64,000 nt of DNA from Chenggangzhangella methanolivorans (GTDB lineage Bacteria; Pseudomonadota; Alphaproteobacteria; Rhizobiales; Methylopilaceae): positions 3,125,501 to 3,189,500 of the forward strand of contig NZ_CP081869.1 in NCBI RefSeq assembly GCF_019797865.1, read 5' to 3'. A program made the translations under genes and the position numbers. Of this stretch, positions 28,740 through 38,172 are shown in pieces. Each line of letters begins with the position of its first letter. The stretch's first letter is position 1. A model generated the notes under the pieces. That model worked only from the letters and a program-made list of their open reading frames with translations. It was not told the DNA's origin and did no database searches.

Positions 28740-31171
28740 ATGCGTTTTTCAGGCCGTCCGCCCGCCTCCGACGATTCGAACGCGACGCGCGGGGGCCAGC
28801 CCTCCAACCGCCCCGCGGCGTCGTCCGAGGTGCGCTCGGTCCGCACGCCCGACCATGTCCTCCAGGCCCGCCGCGCAGGGCTTGCGGGCTTGGACGAGGC
28901 GTTGTCGGCCACCGTCGAGCGCCCGGTCTCGGCGCTGCCGGAGCCGAGCGAGACGCCGAGCTGGCTGAAGCCGTTCGCAAGCGGCCCCAACACCCGCTTC
29001 ACCCGCACCCCGGACAGCATCCTGCGCGGCCGCAACCGCGTCGCGGGCGAGCCCGAGGACGAGCAGCCGATCGAGCCCGAGGCGGCCGCCGACGCGATCG
29101 CCGGCATGGCGTTTCCAGGCGCCGCGCGCGTCGTGCGCCGTCCGGCCCCGCTCACCATCCAGCGCCTCGCCGAGACGATCCATGTGGGCGAGCTGTCGGT
29201 TTCGCCGGTCGACCAGGACAACGTCCCGCTCGCGCCGCCCGCGCCCGAGCCGGAGCCGCTCGCCGAGATCGTCGGCTCGCGCTTCACGGGCTCGCTCGGC
29301 CAGCCCTTCGTCAGCTTCGCGCCGGTGACTTATCGCGCCTCCTTCGGCTGGGGCGGCGCAGACGCAGAGCGTCGAGCCTCCCGCGCCGGTCGCGGCGCCG
29401 GCGCCCGTCGCCGTCGAACCCGCGCCGGTCCTTGCGCCTGTCGTCCCTGCGCCTGTCGTCCCGGCCCGCAAGCCGCTGCTCGCGGCCGAAGCCCGCGCCG
29501 CCGCCCGCGCGGAGCGCCAGCGCCAGAACGTCGACGCGCCGCAGCCGGCGCCGGTCGTCCATGTCCAGCCGTCCGCGCCCGCGGCGAACCGCGTCGAGCC
29601 GGCGGTGCGCCAGCACGCGGTCGCCTCGGCCCGGCCGCCCGTCACGCTCGAGTACGAGCCGCCGTCGCTCGAGCTCCTGACGCCCGCCGCCACCGAGGAG
29701 CCGTCTCCCGAGCTCTCCGAGGAGGCGCTGGAGCGCAACTCCGTGAAGCTGCAGCAGACGCTCGCCGACTTCGGCGTGCGCGGCGAGATCATCGACGCCA
29801 ATCCCGGCCCCGTGGTCACGCTCTACGAGCTCGAGCCGGCGCCCGGCGTGAAGTCGTCTCGCGTCACCGCGCTCGCCTCCGACATCGCCCGCTCGATGAG
29901 CGCGACCGCGGCCCGCGTCGCGGTGGTGGAGGGGCGCAACGTCATCGGCATCGAGCTGCCGAACGCCAAGCGCGAGACCGTCTACCTGCGCGAACTGCTC
30001 GAGGACCAGAGCTTCGAATCCTCGCCGATGAAGCTGCCGGTCTGCCTCGGCAAGACCATCGGCGGCGAGCCGGTGATCGCCGATCTCGCCAAGATGCCTC
30101 ACCTGCTGGTCGCCGGCACCACGGGCTCGGGCAAGTCGGTCGCGATCAACACCATGATCCTGTCGCTGCTCTACCGGCACGCCCCGGAGAAGTGCCGGCT
30201 CATCATGGTCGACCCGAAGATGCTGGAGCTCTCGGTCTATGAGGGCATCCCCCACCTGCTGACGCCCGTCGTCACCGACCCGAAGAAGGCGGTGATCGCG
30301 CTGAAATGGGCGGTCCGCGAGATGGAGGACCGCTATCGCAAGATGTCGAAGCTCGGCGTGCGCAACATCGACGGCTTCAACGCCCGGGCGGCGGAAGCCA
30401 CGGCGCGCGGCGAGACGGTGACGCGGCAGGTGCAGACGGGCTTTGACCGCGAGACCGGCCAGGGCGTGTTCGAGGACGAGGTCATGGACCTCACCCAGCT
30501 GCCCTACATCGTCATCATCGTCGACGAGATGGCCGACCTGATGATGGTGGCCGGCAAGGAGATCGAGGGCGCGATCCAGCGCCTGGCGCAGATGGCGCGC
30601 GCGGCCGGCATCCACATCGTGATGGCGACCCAGCGCCCGTCGGTCGACGTCATCACCGGCACGATCAAGGCCAACTTCCCGACCCGCATCTCCTTCCAGG
30701 TGACGTCCAAGATCGACAGCCGCACGATCCTCGGCGAGATGGGGGCCGAGCAGCTCCTCGGTCAGGGCGACATGCTGCACATGGCCGGCGGCGGCCCGCA
30801 TCGTGCGCGTCCACGGGCCGTTCGTGTCCGACACCGAGGTCGAGAAGGTGGTGGACCACCTGAAGACGCAAGGGCGCCCTGAATATTGCGACGCCGTCAC
30901 GGCCGACGAAGAGGAGGCGGCGGGCGCCGCCGAGGAGGGCGACGACGCGGCGGTGTTCGACGCCGGCGACTTCGGCGAGGAGTCGGGCGACCTCTACGAC
31001 CAGGCAGTCGCGGTCGTGCTGCGCGACAAGAAGGCCTCGACCTCCTACATCCAGCGCCGCCTGCAGATCGGCTACAACCGCGCCGCCTCGCTGATGGAGC
31101 GGATGGAGAACGAAGGCATCGTCGGACCGGCGAACCACGCCGGCAAGCGCGAGATCTTCCGCGAGCGGTAA
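28740..31171 (+). CDS. ftsK: FtsK/SpoIIIE-type DNA translocase without evident membrane domain (two frameshifts)
   Basis: Hexameric DNA pump for chromosome segregation. The motor has an alpha domain ([20 protein letters not shown]), Walker A in [13 protein letters not shown], Walker B in [12 protein letters not shown], and [20 protein letters not shown]. The C-terminus is the winged-helix gamma domain ([20 protein letters not shown]). Frame breaks near 29345 and near 30797 (an extra C in GGCGGCCCGC). The first 280 residues are Pro/Ala-rich and polar with none of the four hydrophobic helices of classical FtsK. In this order a second, soluble FtsK paralogue is common; this looks like that one. 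About 808 residues. Confidence 0.9.
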
Positions 31172-31182
31172 GCGTCTCGTTT

Positions 31183-32460
31183 CTACAGCCGGTCCCTGAG
31201 CGCGAAATAGCTCATGGCGGCCACCAGGATCGGCTTCCTGAGCCATGTCCCGCCCGGGAAGGACGGGACCGGCAGCTGCGACAGAAGGTCGAAGCCCTCG
31301 AACCGGCCCTGCACGGCCTCCGCGAGGATCCGGCCGAACATCGGCGCGAGCAGCACGCCCTGGCCGGAGTACCCGGCCGCCGCGAACACGTTCCTGGCGA
31401 CCGAGCGCACGAAGGGCTGGCGCGTCGGCGTGACGCCCAGCACCCCGCCCCAGGCGTGCTCGATGGGCACGTCGGCGAGCTGCGGAAACACCTCGAGCAG
31501 GTGGCGGCGCACGATCGGCGCGACGTCGGGCGGCAGGGTCGTCGAATAGGTCTCGCCGCCGCCGAACAGCAGCCGCCCGTCGGGCGTCGGCCGGAAATAG
31601 CGCACCACGAAGCGGCTGTCGGAAACCGCGGCGCGACTCGCCAGCACGTCGTTGAGGCGCTCGCCCAGCGGCGCCGTGGTCGCGATGTGGTTCGCGATCG
31701 GCATGACGTGGGACTCGACCGTCGCCTCAACCCCTTCGAGCAGCCCGTCGGTGCAGATCAGCACGGCCTCGGCCGAAACCTCGCCGCGCTCGGTCTCGAG
31801 CGTCGGCCGGGCGCCGCCCGTCAGGCGCCTCACGCGCGCGCCCTCGTGGATCGTCGCGCCCGCCGTCTCCGCCGCGCGCGCGAGCCCGTAGGCGAGGGCG
31901 AGCGGATCGAGATGCCCGCCGCGACGGTCGATCGACCCGCCGTGATAGCCCTCGCTCTTCACCAGCTCATAAAGCTCCTCGCGCGAGAGCGGCTCCACAT
32001 GCGGGTAGTCGTAGTCGCGCGCGAGCTTCTCGGCGTAGGCGTGCGAATGGCGAACAAAAGCCGGCTTATGATCTACGTGGATCAGCCCGGTCTCGAGCGA
32101 GCAGGCGATGTCGTGCTGGTCGATCAGTCCGCGCAGCAGCGCTTTGGCGTCCTCCGCCATGTCCCAGAGCTTGTGGGCGTCGTCGAGCCCGACCACGCGT
32201 TCGAGTTCGTCCTGATCGTGGCGCTGGCCGGTGTGAAGCTGCCCGCCGTTGCGCCCTGAGGCGCCCCAGCCGATCCGCGCCTGTTCGAGCACCACCGCCT
32301 TGAGCCCCGCCCCGGCGAGGTGAAGCGCGGCGGACAGACCGGTGAAGCCGGCGCCGATGATCGCGACGTCGGCGCGGACGGCGCCTTCCAGCGGAGGCCG
32401 GGAAGCAGGGGCGGGATTGGCGGCTGCGTAATAGGAGCGGGCGGGGAGGAAATCGGCCAT
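31183..32460 (-). CDS. FAD-dependent amine/amino-acid oxidoreductase (DAO family)
   Basis: A 425-residue flavoprotein of the DAO fold, close in layout to PuuB-type gamma-glutamylputrescine oxidases. The dinucleotide motif is DVAIIGAGFTGLSAALHLAG, followed by IGWGASGRNGGQLHTGQRHD; near the C-terminus HAWGGVLGVTPTRQPFV and FAAAGYSGQGVLLAPMFGRI close the FAD site. Start is the ATG for MADFLPARSYYAAA, since longer frames upstream carry unrelated residues. The substrate is not determinable here. It is convergent with ftsK, 11 bases apart. Frame intact. Confidence 0.9.
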   Translation of the reverse strand: MADFLPARSYYAAANPAPASRPPLEGAVRADVAIIGAGFTGLSAALHLAGAGLKAVVLEQARIGWGASGRNGGQLHTGQRHDQDELERVVGLDDAHKLWDMAEDAKALLRGLIDQHDIACSLETGLIHVDHKPAFVRHSHAYAEKLARDYDYPHVEPLSREELYELVKSEGYHGGSIDRRGGHLDPLALAYGLARAAETAGATIHEGARVRRLTGGARPTLETERGEVSAEAVLICTDGLLEGVEATVESHVMPIANHIATTAPLGERLNDVLASRAAVSDSRFVVRYFRPTPDGRLLFGGGETYSTTLPPDVAPIVRRHLLEVFPQLADVPIEHAWGGVLGVTPTRQPFVRSVARNVFAAAGYSGQGVLLAPMFGRILAEAVQGRFEGFDLLSQLPVPSFPGGTWLRKPILVAAMSYFALRDRL

Positions 32461-32634
32461 TCGGGCCTTTGCGTTCTGAGGGGCGCCGACAGATCTAGCA
32501 GAGCGGCGGCCGCGGGGAACCTCGCCGGGCGCCCAATTGCGCGCCGCTTGAGTCGGCGGCCGGACCTCGTTCGCCAAGCTGCGCAAGGCTGGCGGCTTCA
32601 ATTCGTCGGGCGCGCGCGCTAGCGTCGCGTCGCC

Positions 32635-33315
32635 GTGACGACCGACCGGATTCTCACAAAGCCTGAGCTCGACGCAGCGCTCGACGCGCTCTGCGCGCTC
32701 GACCCGCGCATGGCCGCGCTGCGCCGGGAGGCCGCCGAGCCGCCGCTCCGCACGCTGACCGCCGACCTCGCCGGGCTGGTCTGGATCGTCAATTCGCAGC
32801 TGATCTCGGTCGCGGCCGCGCGCGCGATCCATGGCCGCCTGCAGGCGGCGCTCGGCGTCATCGACCATGCGAGCCTTTCCGCCGCGCCCGACGAGACGTT
32901 CCGCGCCGCCGGCCTGTCGCGGGTCAAGCTCCGGACGGTTCGGGCGCTTTGCGCGGCGGTCGACGCCGGGCTCGACATCGCGGCGCTCAGCCGACTCGAT
33001 GAGGACGAGGCGCGGGCGCGCCTCGTCGCGATTTCGGGCGTCGGGCCCTGGACGGCGGACGTGTTCCTGCTTTTCGCCCACGGCCGGGCCGACGCCTTTC
33101 CGGGCGGCGACGTGGCCGTTCAGGCGGCGATGAAAGAGGCGTTCGCGCTGGAGGCGCGCCCCGACCGCGCGCAAGCCGAACGCATCGCCGAACGCTGGCG
33201 GCCTTTACGGGGAGTGGCCGCGCAGCTCTTGTGGGCCTATTACCTGCGCAAGCGCGGCGGCAGGGACGCCGCGCCAGCCCCCAACCGGCCGGAAAGCGCC
33301 GAGGAGACGACATGA
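32635..33315 (+). CDS. DNA-3-methyladenine glycosylase II (AlkA-like)
   Basis: Base-excision repair enzyme of the HhH-GPD superfamily. The 226-residue protein has the helix-hairpin-helix ISGVGPWTADVFLLFAHGRA and the catalytic Asp in FPGGDVAVQ; NSQLISVAAARAIHGRL belongs to the N-terminal part of the fold. It lacks the long N-terminal domain of E. coli AlkA and resembles the shorter bacterial forms. GTG 32635 is the only start that keeps the fold whole. Its stop overlaps the esterase start (ATGA), so the two are one unit. Confidence 0.9.
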   Translation: MTTDRILTKPELDAALDALCALDPRMAALRREAAEPPLRTLTADLAGLVWIVNSQLISVAAARAIHGRLQAALGVIDHASLSAAPDETFRAAGLSRVKLRTVRALCAAVDAGLDIAALSRLDEDEARARLVAISGVGPWTADVFLLFAHGRADAFPGGDVAVQAAMKEAFALEARPDRAQAERIAERWRPLRGVAAQLLWAYYLRKRGGRDAAPAPNRPESAEETT

Positions 33316-34001
33316 GCCTGCCGACGATCGACGGCCCGCGCCTCGCCCCCGCCTCCGGAGTCCCGAAGGCGCTCGTCGTGTTTCTCCATGGCTTCGGCGC
33401 GGACGGCAACGACCTGATCGCGATCGGCGCGGAATGGCGCAGGGCGATGCCCGACGTCGCCTTCGTGTCTCCTCACGCGCCCGAGCGCTGCATGGCCGCG
33501 CCGACGGGACGCCAGTGGTTTCCGCTGACGTTCCGCGACCCCGACGAGCGCCGTCGCGGCGTGATCGCCGCGCGCCCGACGCTCGACGCCTTCCTCGACG
33601 CCGAGCTCGCCCGCCACGGCCTCTCCGACGACCGCCTGGTTCTGATCGGCTTCAGCCAGGGCGCCATGATGGCGCTGCACGCCGGCTTGCGCCGCAAGGC
33701 GCCGCCCGCCGCCATCATCGGCTTCTCGGGCATGCTGGTGAGCCCGGAGGCGCTGAAGGAGGAGGCGACCTGCCGCCCGCCGATCCTGCTGATCCACGGA
33801 GAGCGCGACGACGTCATTCCGGTCGATGCGCTGTTCGCCGCGACAGACGGGCTTGCGGCGGCTGAAATTCCTGTAGAGTGGCATCTGTCGCCGGGGCTCG
33901 GCCACGGCATCGACGGCGAGGGCTTGCGCCAGGGCGCGGCCTTCGTGGCGAGCGCGCTCAAACCGCGGAGGACAAGTCTTCGAGCATCTTCACAAGGCTG
34001 A
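33312..34001 (+). CDS. Phospholipase/carboxylesterase-family hydrolase
   Basis: A 229-residue alpha/beta hydrolase of the carboxylesterase 2 family. FLHGFGADGNDL gives the oxyanion region, LIGFSQGAMMALHAG the nucleophile elbow with catalytic Ser, and LLIHGERDDVIPV and SPGLGHGID contain the acid and base (Asp, His). No signal peptide. Overlaps the glycosylase stop. The substrate may be lysophospholipids or small esters. Confidence 0.91.
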   Translation: MSLPTIDGPRLAPASGVPKALVVFLHGFGADGNDLIAIGAEWRRAMPDVAFVSPHAPERCMAAPTGRQWFPLTFRDPDERRRGVIAARPTLDAFLDAELARHGLSDDRLVLIGFSQGAMMALHAGLRRKAPPAAIIGFSGMLVSPEALKEEATCRPPILLIHGERDDVIPVDALFAATDGLAAAEIPVEWHLSPGLGHGIDGEGLRQGAAFVASALKPRRTSLRASSQG

Positions 34002-34067
34002 CGCACAACAGATAGATTATTCCTCAAGCGCAGGCCGATGCGCCGGCGCGCCGATGAGGAGTGCGCG

Positions 34068-34625
34068 GTGACGGTCGTCGTGTCGCCTGAAGCGTGTCCG
34101 GCCTTGGTGCTCAACGCGGACTACCGTCCGCTCAGCTACTACCCTTTGTCGCTGTGGTCGTGGCAGGACGCCATCAAGGCCATCTTTCTCGACCGGGTGA
34201 ACGTTCTCTCGCATTACGACCGGCGGGTCTCCTCGCCGAGCTTCCAGATGAAGCTGCCGTCCGTCGTGTGCCTGAAGACCTTCGTGAAGCCGGCGCGCCA
34301 TCCCGCCTTCACCCGCTTCAACGTCTTCCTGCGCGACCGCTTCTCCTGCCAGTATTGCGGCACGCGCGAGGATCTGACCTTCGACCACGTGATCCCCCGG
34401 TCGAGGGGCGGCCTGACCACGTGGGAGAACGTCGTCGCGGCCTGCTCGCCCTGCAATCTGAAAAAGGGCGGCCAGATGCCGGCCGACTGCGGCATGCATC
34501 CCGCCCAGGAGCCGTTCCCGCCGACGGTGCACGACCTGCACCGCAACGGCCGGCTGTTCCCGCCCAACTACCTCCACGACAGCTGGATCGACTATCTCTA
34601 CTGGGACAGCGAGCTCGAGCCGTAA
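34068..34625 (+). CDS. HNH endonuclease-family protein
   Basis: A 185-residue protein with a C-terminal HNH fold: CQYCGTREDL and a second Cys pair CSPCNLKKGG form the zinc site, and FDHVIPRSRGG carries the catalytic His. The N-terminal 70 residues (LVLNADYRPLSYYPLSLWSW) are typical of the stand-alone HNH proteins widespread in Alphaproteobacteria, whose job is not settled. GTG 34068 is preferred, with GAGGAGT upstream; an ATG at 34038 in the same frame adds ten arginine-rich residues. Confidence 0.88.
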   Translation: MTVVVSPEACPALVLNADYRPLSYYPLSLWSWQDAIKAIFLDRVNVLSHYDRRVSSPSFQMKLPSVVCLKTFVKPARHPAFTRFNVFLRDRFSCQYCGTREDLTFDHVIPRSRGGLTTWENVVAACSPCNLKKGGQMPADCGMHPAQEPFPPTVHDLHRNGRLFPPNYLHDSWIDYLYWDSELEP

Positions 34626-34696
34626 GGGCGGGCGTTCGGGCAGGACAGGCTCTAGCCAGGGCTGTTCTACAGTCTGCTGGCCAGTCGAATTTAAGC

Positions 34697-35758
34697 TCAT
34701 GCCTTTTGGAGCATGAAGTGAAAATCCTTGGTGTTCGCGGTCCAGTTGAGGCTAAATTTCGCAAAGCCGCCTTCGGCGCAGGCCCAATCCATCAGCTCAC
34801 GGCAATTGCTGTTAGTGTAGTAATGCACATGGATCGACTCTTTGTCTGATATTGCTTTTTGAAGCCGTGGATCGTCTGCTTTACGATGCATGTGGCGGAC
34901 ATAATGGTCTATCGTCGGCTCCCAGATCGCCCGTTCGAATTCAGACGCCCATTCGGCAGGCGTACTTGGCTTCTGCACCGCGTCTTTCGTGCCGGAAAGG
35001 TCGGGAATAACGCAAAGAATGCGCCCGCCCGACTTTAACTTATGATGCCAGCGTTGCAGATGCCCATATGGGTTCGCAAGATGTTCGAAAACGTGGCTAC
35101 CGAAAATGAAGTTAAGAGATTTGTCGTCTACTGGGAGATCGCAGGCATCGCCAACAACATATGAGTCCCATAGTTCTGGATTCTCCGGATACTTGCCACC
35201 TTGATTGTAAAGCCGACTCCATTCCGCCGGAGGCATCTGTTCGACATAGGAGACTTGAACGTCGTCAGCCGGCAGGATCTGCGGAACTGGTCCCGGTCCG
35301 ATTTCAACGCCCCGTCCTTTTGCGAGCGCGTAAAGCCAGTCCCGTGAAAGGGCGCGGCTAGTGGCCACGAATACCGTGTCGGAAGGCTCTTCGGCTTTGG
35401 TCGTGCGGATGACAAGGTCGACAGCCAATTCCCCGCTCTTCGGCCAGTTTAAGAACAGCGGGACAAGCCTTGTTCCGCTGCGAATCTCGGTCGAGCTGAT
35501 CAAAGCCTCAGTTCCCTGCAAAGCAAAACCGACCTCTAAATCAGGACTCAATGAAGACCCGTGCGAATGCCAACCACAGAAATCAGGCCATCCCCGCAGA
35601 GTAAAAAACCGGGAGGCGTTTGGAATTCGGACTTCGCTTCCACTGGCAAGGGATACACCAAACCATTTGCGACCGTTCAGCGCCTTGGTGACGGCCTTGA
35701 CCTCGCCACGGACGAGCGCATTCCGATCCTTACGGCGAATTAACTCAAACAAGTTCAT
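34697..35758 (-). CDS. SAM-dependent methyltransferase with N-terminal accessory domain
   Basis: A 353-residue class I methyltransferase. The SAM-binding strand is VEIGPGPVPQ near residue 165, followed by the motif NFIFGSHVFEHLANPYGHLQ (motif II-like) and GGRILCVIPD. The first 150 residues look like a beta-rich domain of unknown function (SGSEVRIPNASRFFTLRGWP, DLEVGFALQGTEAL). DNA here is clearly AT-richer than the surroundings. The start MNLFELIRR (35758) is preferred to MRSRCMNL (35773). Neighbours, another methyltransferase and a GT61-type enzyme, suggest glycan modification. Confidence 0.82.
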   Translation of the reverse strand: MNLFELIRRKDRNALVRGEVKAVTKALNGRKWFGVSLASGSEVRIPNASRFFTLRGWPDFCGWHSHGSSLSPDLEVGFALQGTEALISSTEIRSGTRLVPLFLNWPKSGELAVDLVIRTTKAEEPSDTVFVATSRALSRDWLYALAKGRGVEIGPGPVPQILPADDVQVSYVEQMPPAEWSRLYNQGGKYPENPELWDSYVVGDACDLPVDDKSLNFIFGSHVFEHLANPYGHLQRWHHKLKSGGRILCVIPDLSGTKDAVQKPSTPAEWASEFERAIWEPTIDHYVRHMHRKADDPRLQKAISDKESIHVHYYTNSNCRELMDWACAEGGFAKFSLNWTANTKDFHFMLQKA

Positions 35759-35938
35759 GCAACGGCTCCGCATTTTGCCAGAACGACCGTGATTAGCGAT
35801 CCATCAGGAGAGTGACGCGACTGTCAAGCGACGTCTTGATCGCGCGCTTCTAAGAGGCGCGCGGCGAAAGGTCTCGTTGTTGCCAGGCGTCAGATATATT
35901 GATAATCTCCCGTGGAAGCAGAGGGGATCTATAGAGCG

Positions 35939-36601
35939 ATGTCTCTTTGGGAGCAATTTTTGACACATGAAGGCCGCGGTGTTCAGAAATGGACGCAGTA
36001 TATTCCCGTATATGAGCGGCATGTCGCCCGGTTTCAGAACAGGTCGATTACGATGTTGGAGATTGGCGTCAATCGTGGTGGTTCCCTGCAGATGTGGAAA
36101 CGATATCTTGGGCCGTACGCCACGATCGTGGGAGTCGATATCGCCGAAAAATGCAAGGAGTTTGAAGAGGACCAGATTTACGTAAGGATCGGGAGTCAAG
36201 CCGACACGGCGTTTCTTGATGAGATTTGCGAGGAATTCGGCCCGTTCGACGTTATTTTGGATGATGGAAGTCATATCAATGATCATCAGGTTGTGACCAT
36301 CGAGCATTTATATAATCGTTTGACGCCAGAGGGCGTTTACTTAGTCGAGGATACGCACACGAGCTACGTAGAGCGCTACGGTGGTGGGCTTCGTGCTCCA
36401 GGCACCTTTATCGAATACTGCAAAAATAAGATCGACGCGCTGAACGGATATAATTACTCGGGCGGTGTAGATCAGTTTACAAAGAATACAATTTCGATCC
36501 ACGTTTATGATAGTATTGTCGTATTTGAGCGAGGCCGTCATCGGAGGTCGACTTCCGTGGATCGGGGCGAGCCGAGGCTGGCTGTAAAGCCTAAGCTTTA
36601 A
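35939..36601 (+). CDS. Class I SAM-dependent methyltransferase of the cephalosporin-hydroxylase-like type
   Basis: About 220 residues with ITMLEIGVNRGGSLQMWKRY as the SAM motif I, VDIAEKCKEF as motif II, DVILDDGSHINDHQVVTIEH as the D-D-G-S-H block and YLVEDTHTSYVERYGGG. This is the pattern of small class I methyltransferases in antibiotic and polysaccharide clusters. ATG 35939 with GAGGGG upstream is favoured; a GTG at 35912 would add nine residues. Low G+C, like both neighbours. The intergenic 35759-35938 is also AT-rich. Confidence 0.82.
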   Translation: MSLWEQFLTHEGRGVQKWTQYIPVYERHVARFQNRSITMLEIGVNRGGSLQMWKRYLGPYATIVGVDIAEKCKEFEEDQIYVRIGSQADTAFLDEICEEFGPFDVILDDGSHINDHQVVTIEHLYNRLTPEGVYLVEDTHTSYVERYGGGLRAPGTFIEYCKNKIDALNGYNYSGGVDQFTKNTISIHVYDSIVVFERGRHRRSTSVDRGEPRLAVKPKL

Positions 36602-36678
36602 CACGGTTATCGGCCCACTCGGGACGACGCCTCTCGGAAGGTGCATGTAAACGGCGAGCGGATCTCACTTTGTGTTTT

Positions 36679-37750
36679 TTAGATCCGCTCGAATATTTCG
36701 TGACATGCTGAATTGACGTCGAGAGTTCTTACTAGCTCGGATCCCAATCGAGCGCTTTGTATGCAATTGACATAAGTGGATTTGTACATTTTCGCCCCGT
36801 CTATGATAAGATATCGTTCATAAATATTTTCTTCCGCGAGGTATATTATCTGTAGATTAGGGTTTTCGACAAATAGGCTGTTGTGAAATGCAGAGCCAAT
36901 CATTCCGGCGACGACGGAAGCAGACCTGAAGGTTGAAACCTGTTCGGCGATTGTCATGGTCTCTGGGTGAAGAATCTTGAAACCGTTCGCCGCCAAACGT
37001 TGCTCAAGCGCCTGTTCGTCGGATCGGCATCCGCGAGGATCGGAGGCGAGCATAGATCGAGACAGGTAGATATACGGTCCGTTTGCGGAAGCTGTCTCAA
37101 ATCGCTCTGCAGCATTCGTAGGAGGTGGTATAAGCGCTGTAGATGCGGAATGCATGTTCTATGGCAGGTTGAGGAACAATAATATTACGAAATATAGTTG
37201 GACGATCAACGAGTATAATTCTTTCATGATTGATGCCGAAGGCTGAAAGCGTATCGCGTATCCAAGCGCGCTTCAGGAAGAAATCGAGCGTCTGGCCGGC
37301 GTGGGTCAGAAAGACAATTCTTATCTCGGGCGGAAGTTCCCGAAGGATCCAAAGCCGCGAGAGCGTGTCGGTTAGAAAGTGACCGAAATGATGGATCATA
37401 GCGCCGCCGAAAACAACCGGCTCGTGAATCTCCAACTCTGTGTCCGTCGATATCCGTTCCGGAGAGTAAGCGTAGGCCTTCCGAAACAGAGTCGTTTTCG
37501 TGTCGTCTGGAATAAGTGATCCGCTCGGTATGATTATTCGTCCGGTATAATCAAGGCGTGCGCCATCCTCGGAATGCAGGCATTGTGAATTCTTGGCTGC
37601 GAGCGCAAAATTAAGGGTGCGGCGCTCCGGTCGACCAATGATGTTCTGAGTTCGTTCAAGTCGCTTATGAAGCCGTTTCTGATCGAAGCCGATAAAGGAA
37701 AGTTGGCCTCGATTTATTTTGTTACGAATAGACTCATTCGAAAGCTTCAT
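36679..37750 (-). CDS. GT61-type (DUF563) glycosyltransferase (one frameshift)
   Basis: A glycosyltransferase-like protein. The N-terminal half has VVFGGAMIHHFGHFLTDTLS, the signature of the DUF563/GT61 family, and IRIVFLTHAGQTLDFFLKRA. The other half has YIYLSRSMLASDPRGCRSDE and GMIGSAFHNSLFVENPNLQI, the donor-binding part. The frame breaks near 37155. In total about 357 residues. Low G+C; lies at the end of the AT-rich island and probably transfers sugars to surface glycan. Confidence 0.8.
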
Positions 37751-37864
37751 TGATCAGGTCGCCAGAAAACGCGAAAGGCAGGCGCGCCGCCGGCCTGCTA
37801 GTGTCACTGATAGGCTGATGATGATCGGTGAGTAAAGCACCGCCCCCTTTGTGGGGCACCGCAG

Positions 37865-38083
37865 CTACCCGCCGCTGCCGCTGTTTGAGCGTGCGATGAT
37901 CAGCATTTGCCGCGCGCGCGCCTCATAATCAGTGCGCACGTCCTTGTCTTTCGAGGTTGAGGCCGGGCGCTTCGGCGCGGCCGCCTGTTCGTCCGCTTCC
38001 TAATCGAGAACGTCGGGATGTTCTTTCCGATAGAGCCAGCGCGCCATCACCTCGACGACTTCCGGCTTCGGTTCCCATGCCAT
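37865..38083 (-). pseudogene. Small hypothetical ORF interrupted by an in-frame TAG
   Basis: Reading the minus strand from 38083: MAWEPKPEVVEVMARWLYRK then EHPDVLD, a stop TAG at 38002-38000, then without any frame change EADEQAAAPKRPASTSKDKD and ending ...QMLIIARSNSGSGG with TAG at 37867-37865. Both halves read as one plausible 72-residue charged protein, so the internal TAG is a nonsense change or sequencing error. Function unknown. The flanking bases 37751-37864 and 38084-38172 hold no gene. Confidence 0.5.
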
Positions 38084-38172
38084 CGCACGTCACCGTTCTG
38101 CTCTTTCGAAGCCAGCCGAGGATACGAGCTTATAGCTGTTCCAAAAACCGCGACCTTCCGCCAATGGGCGCC

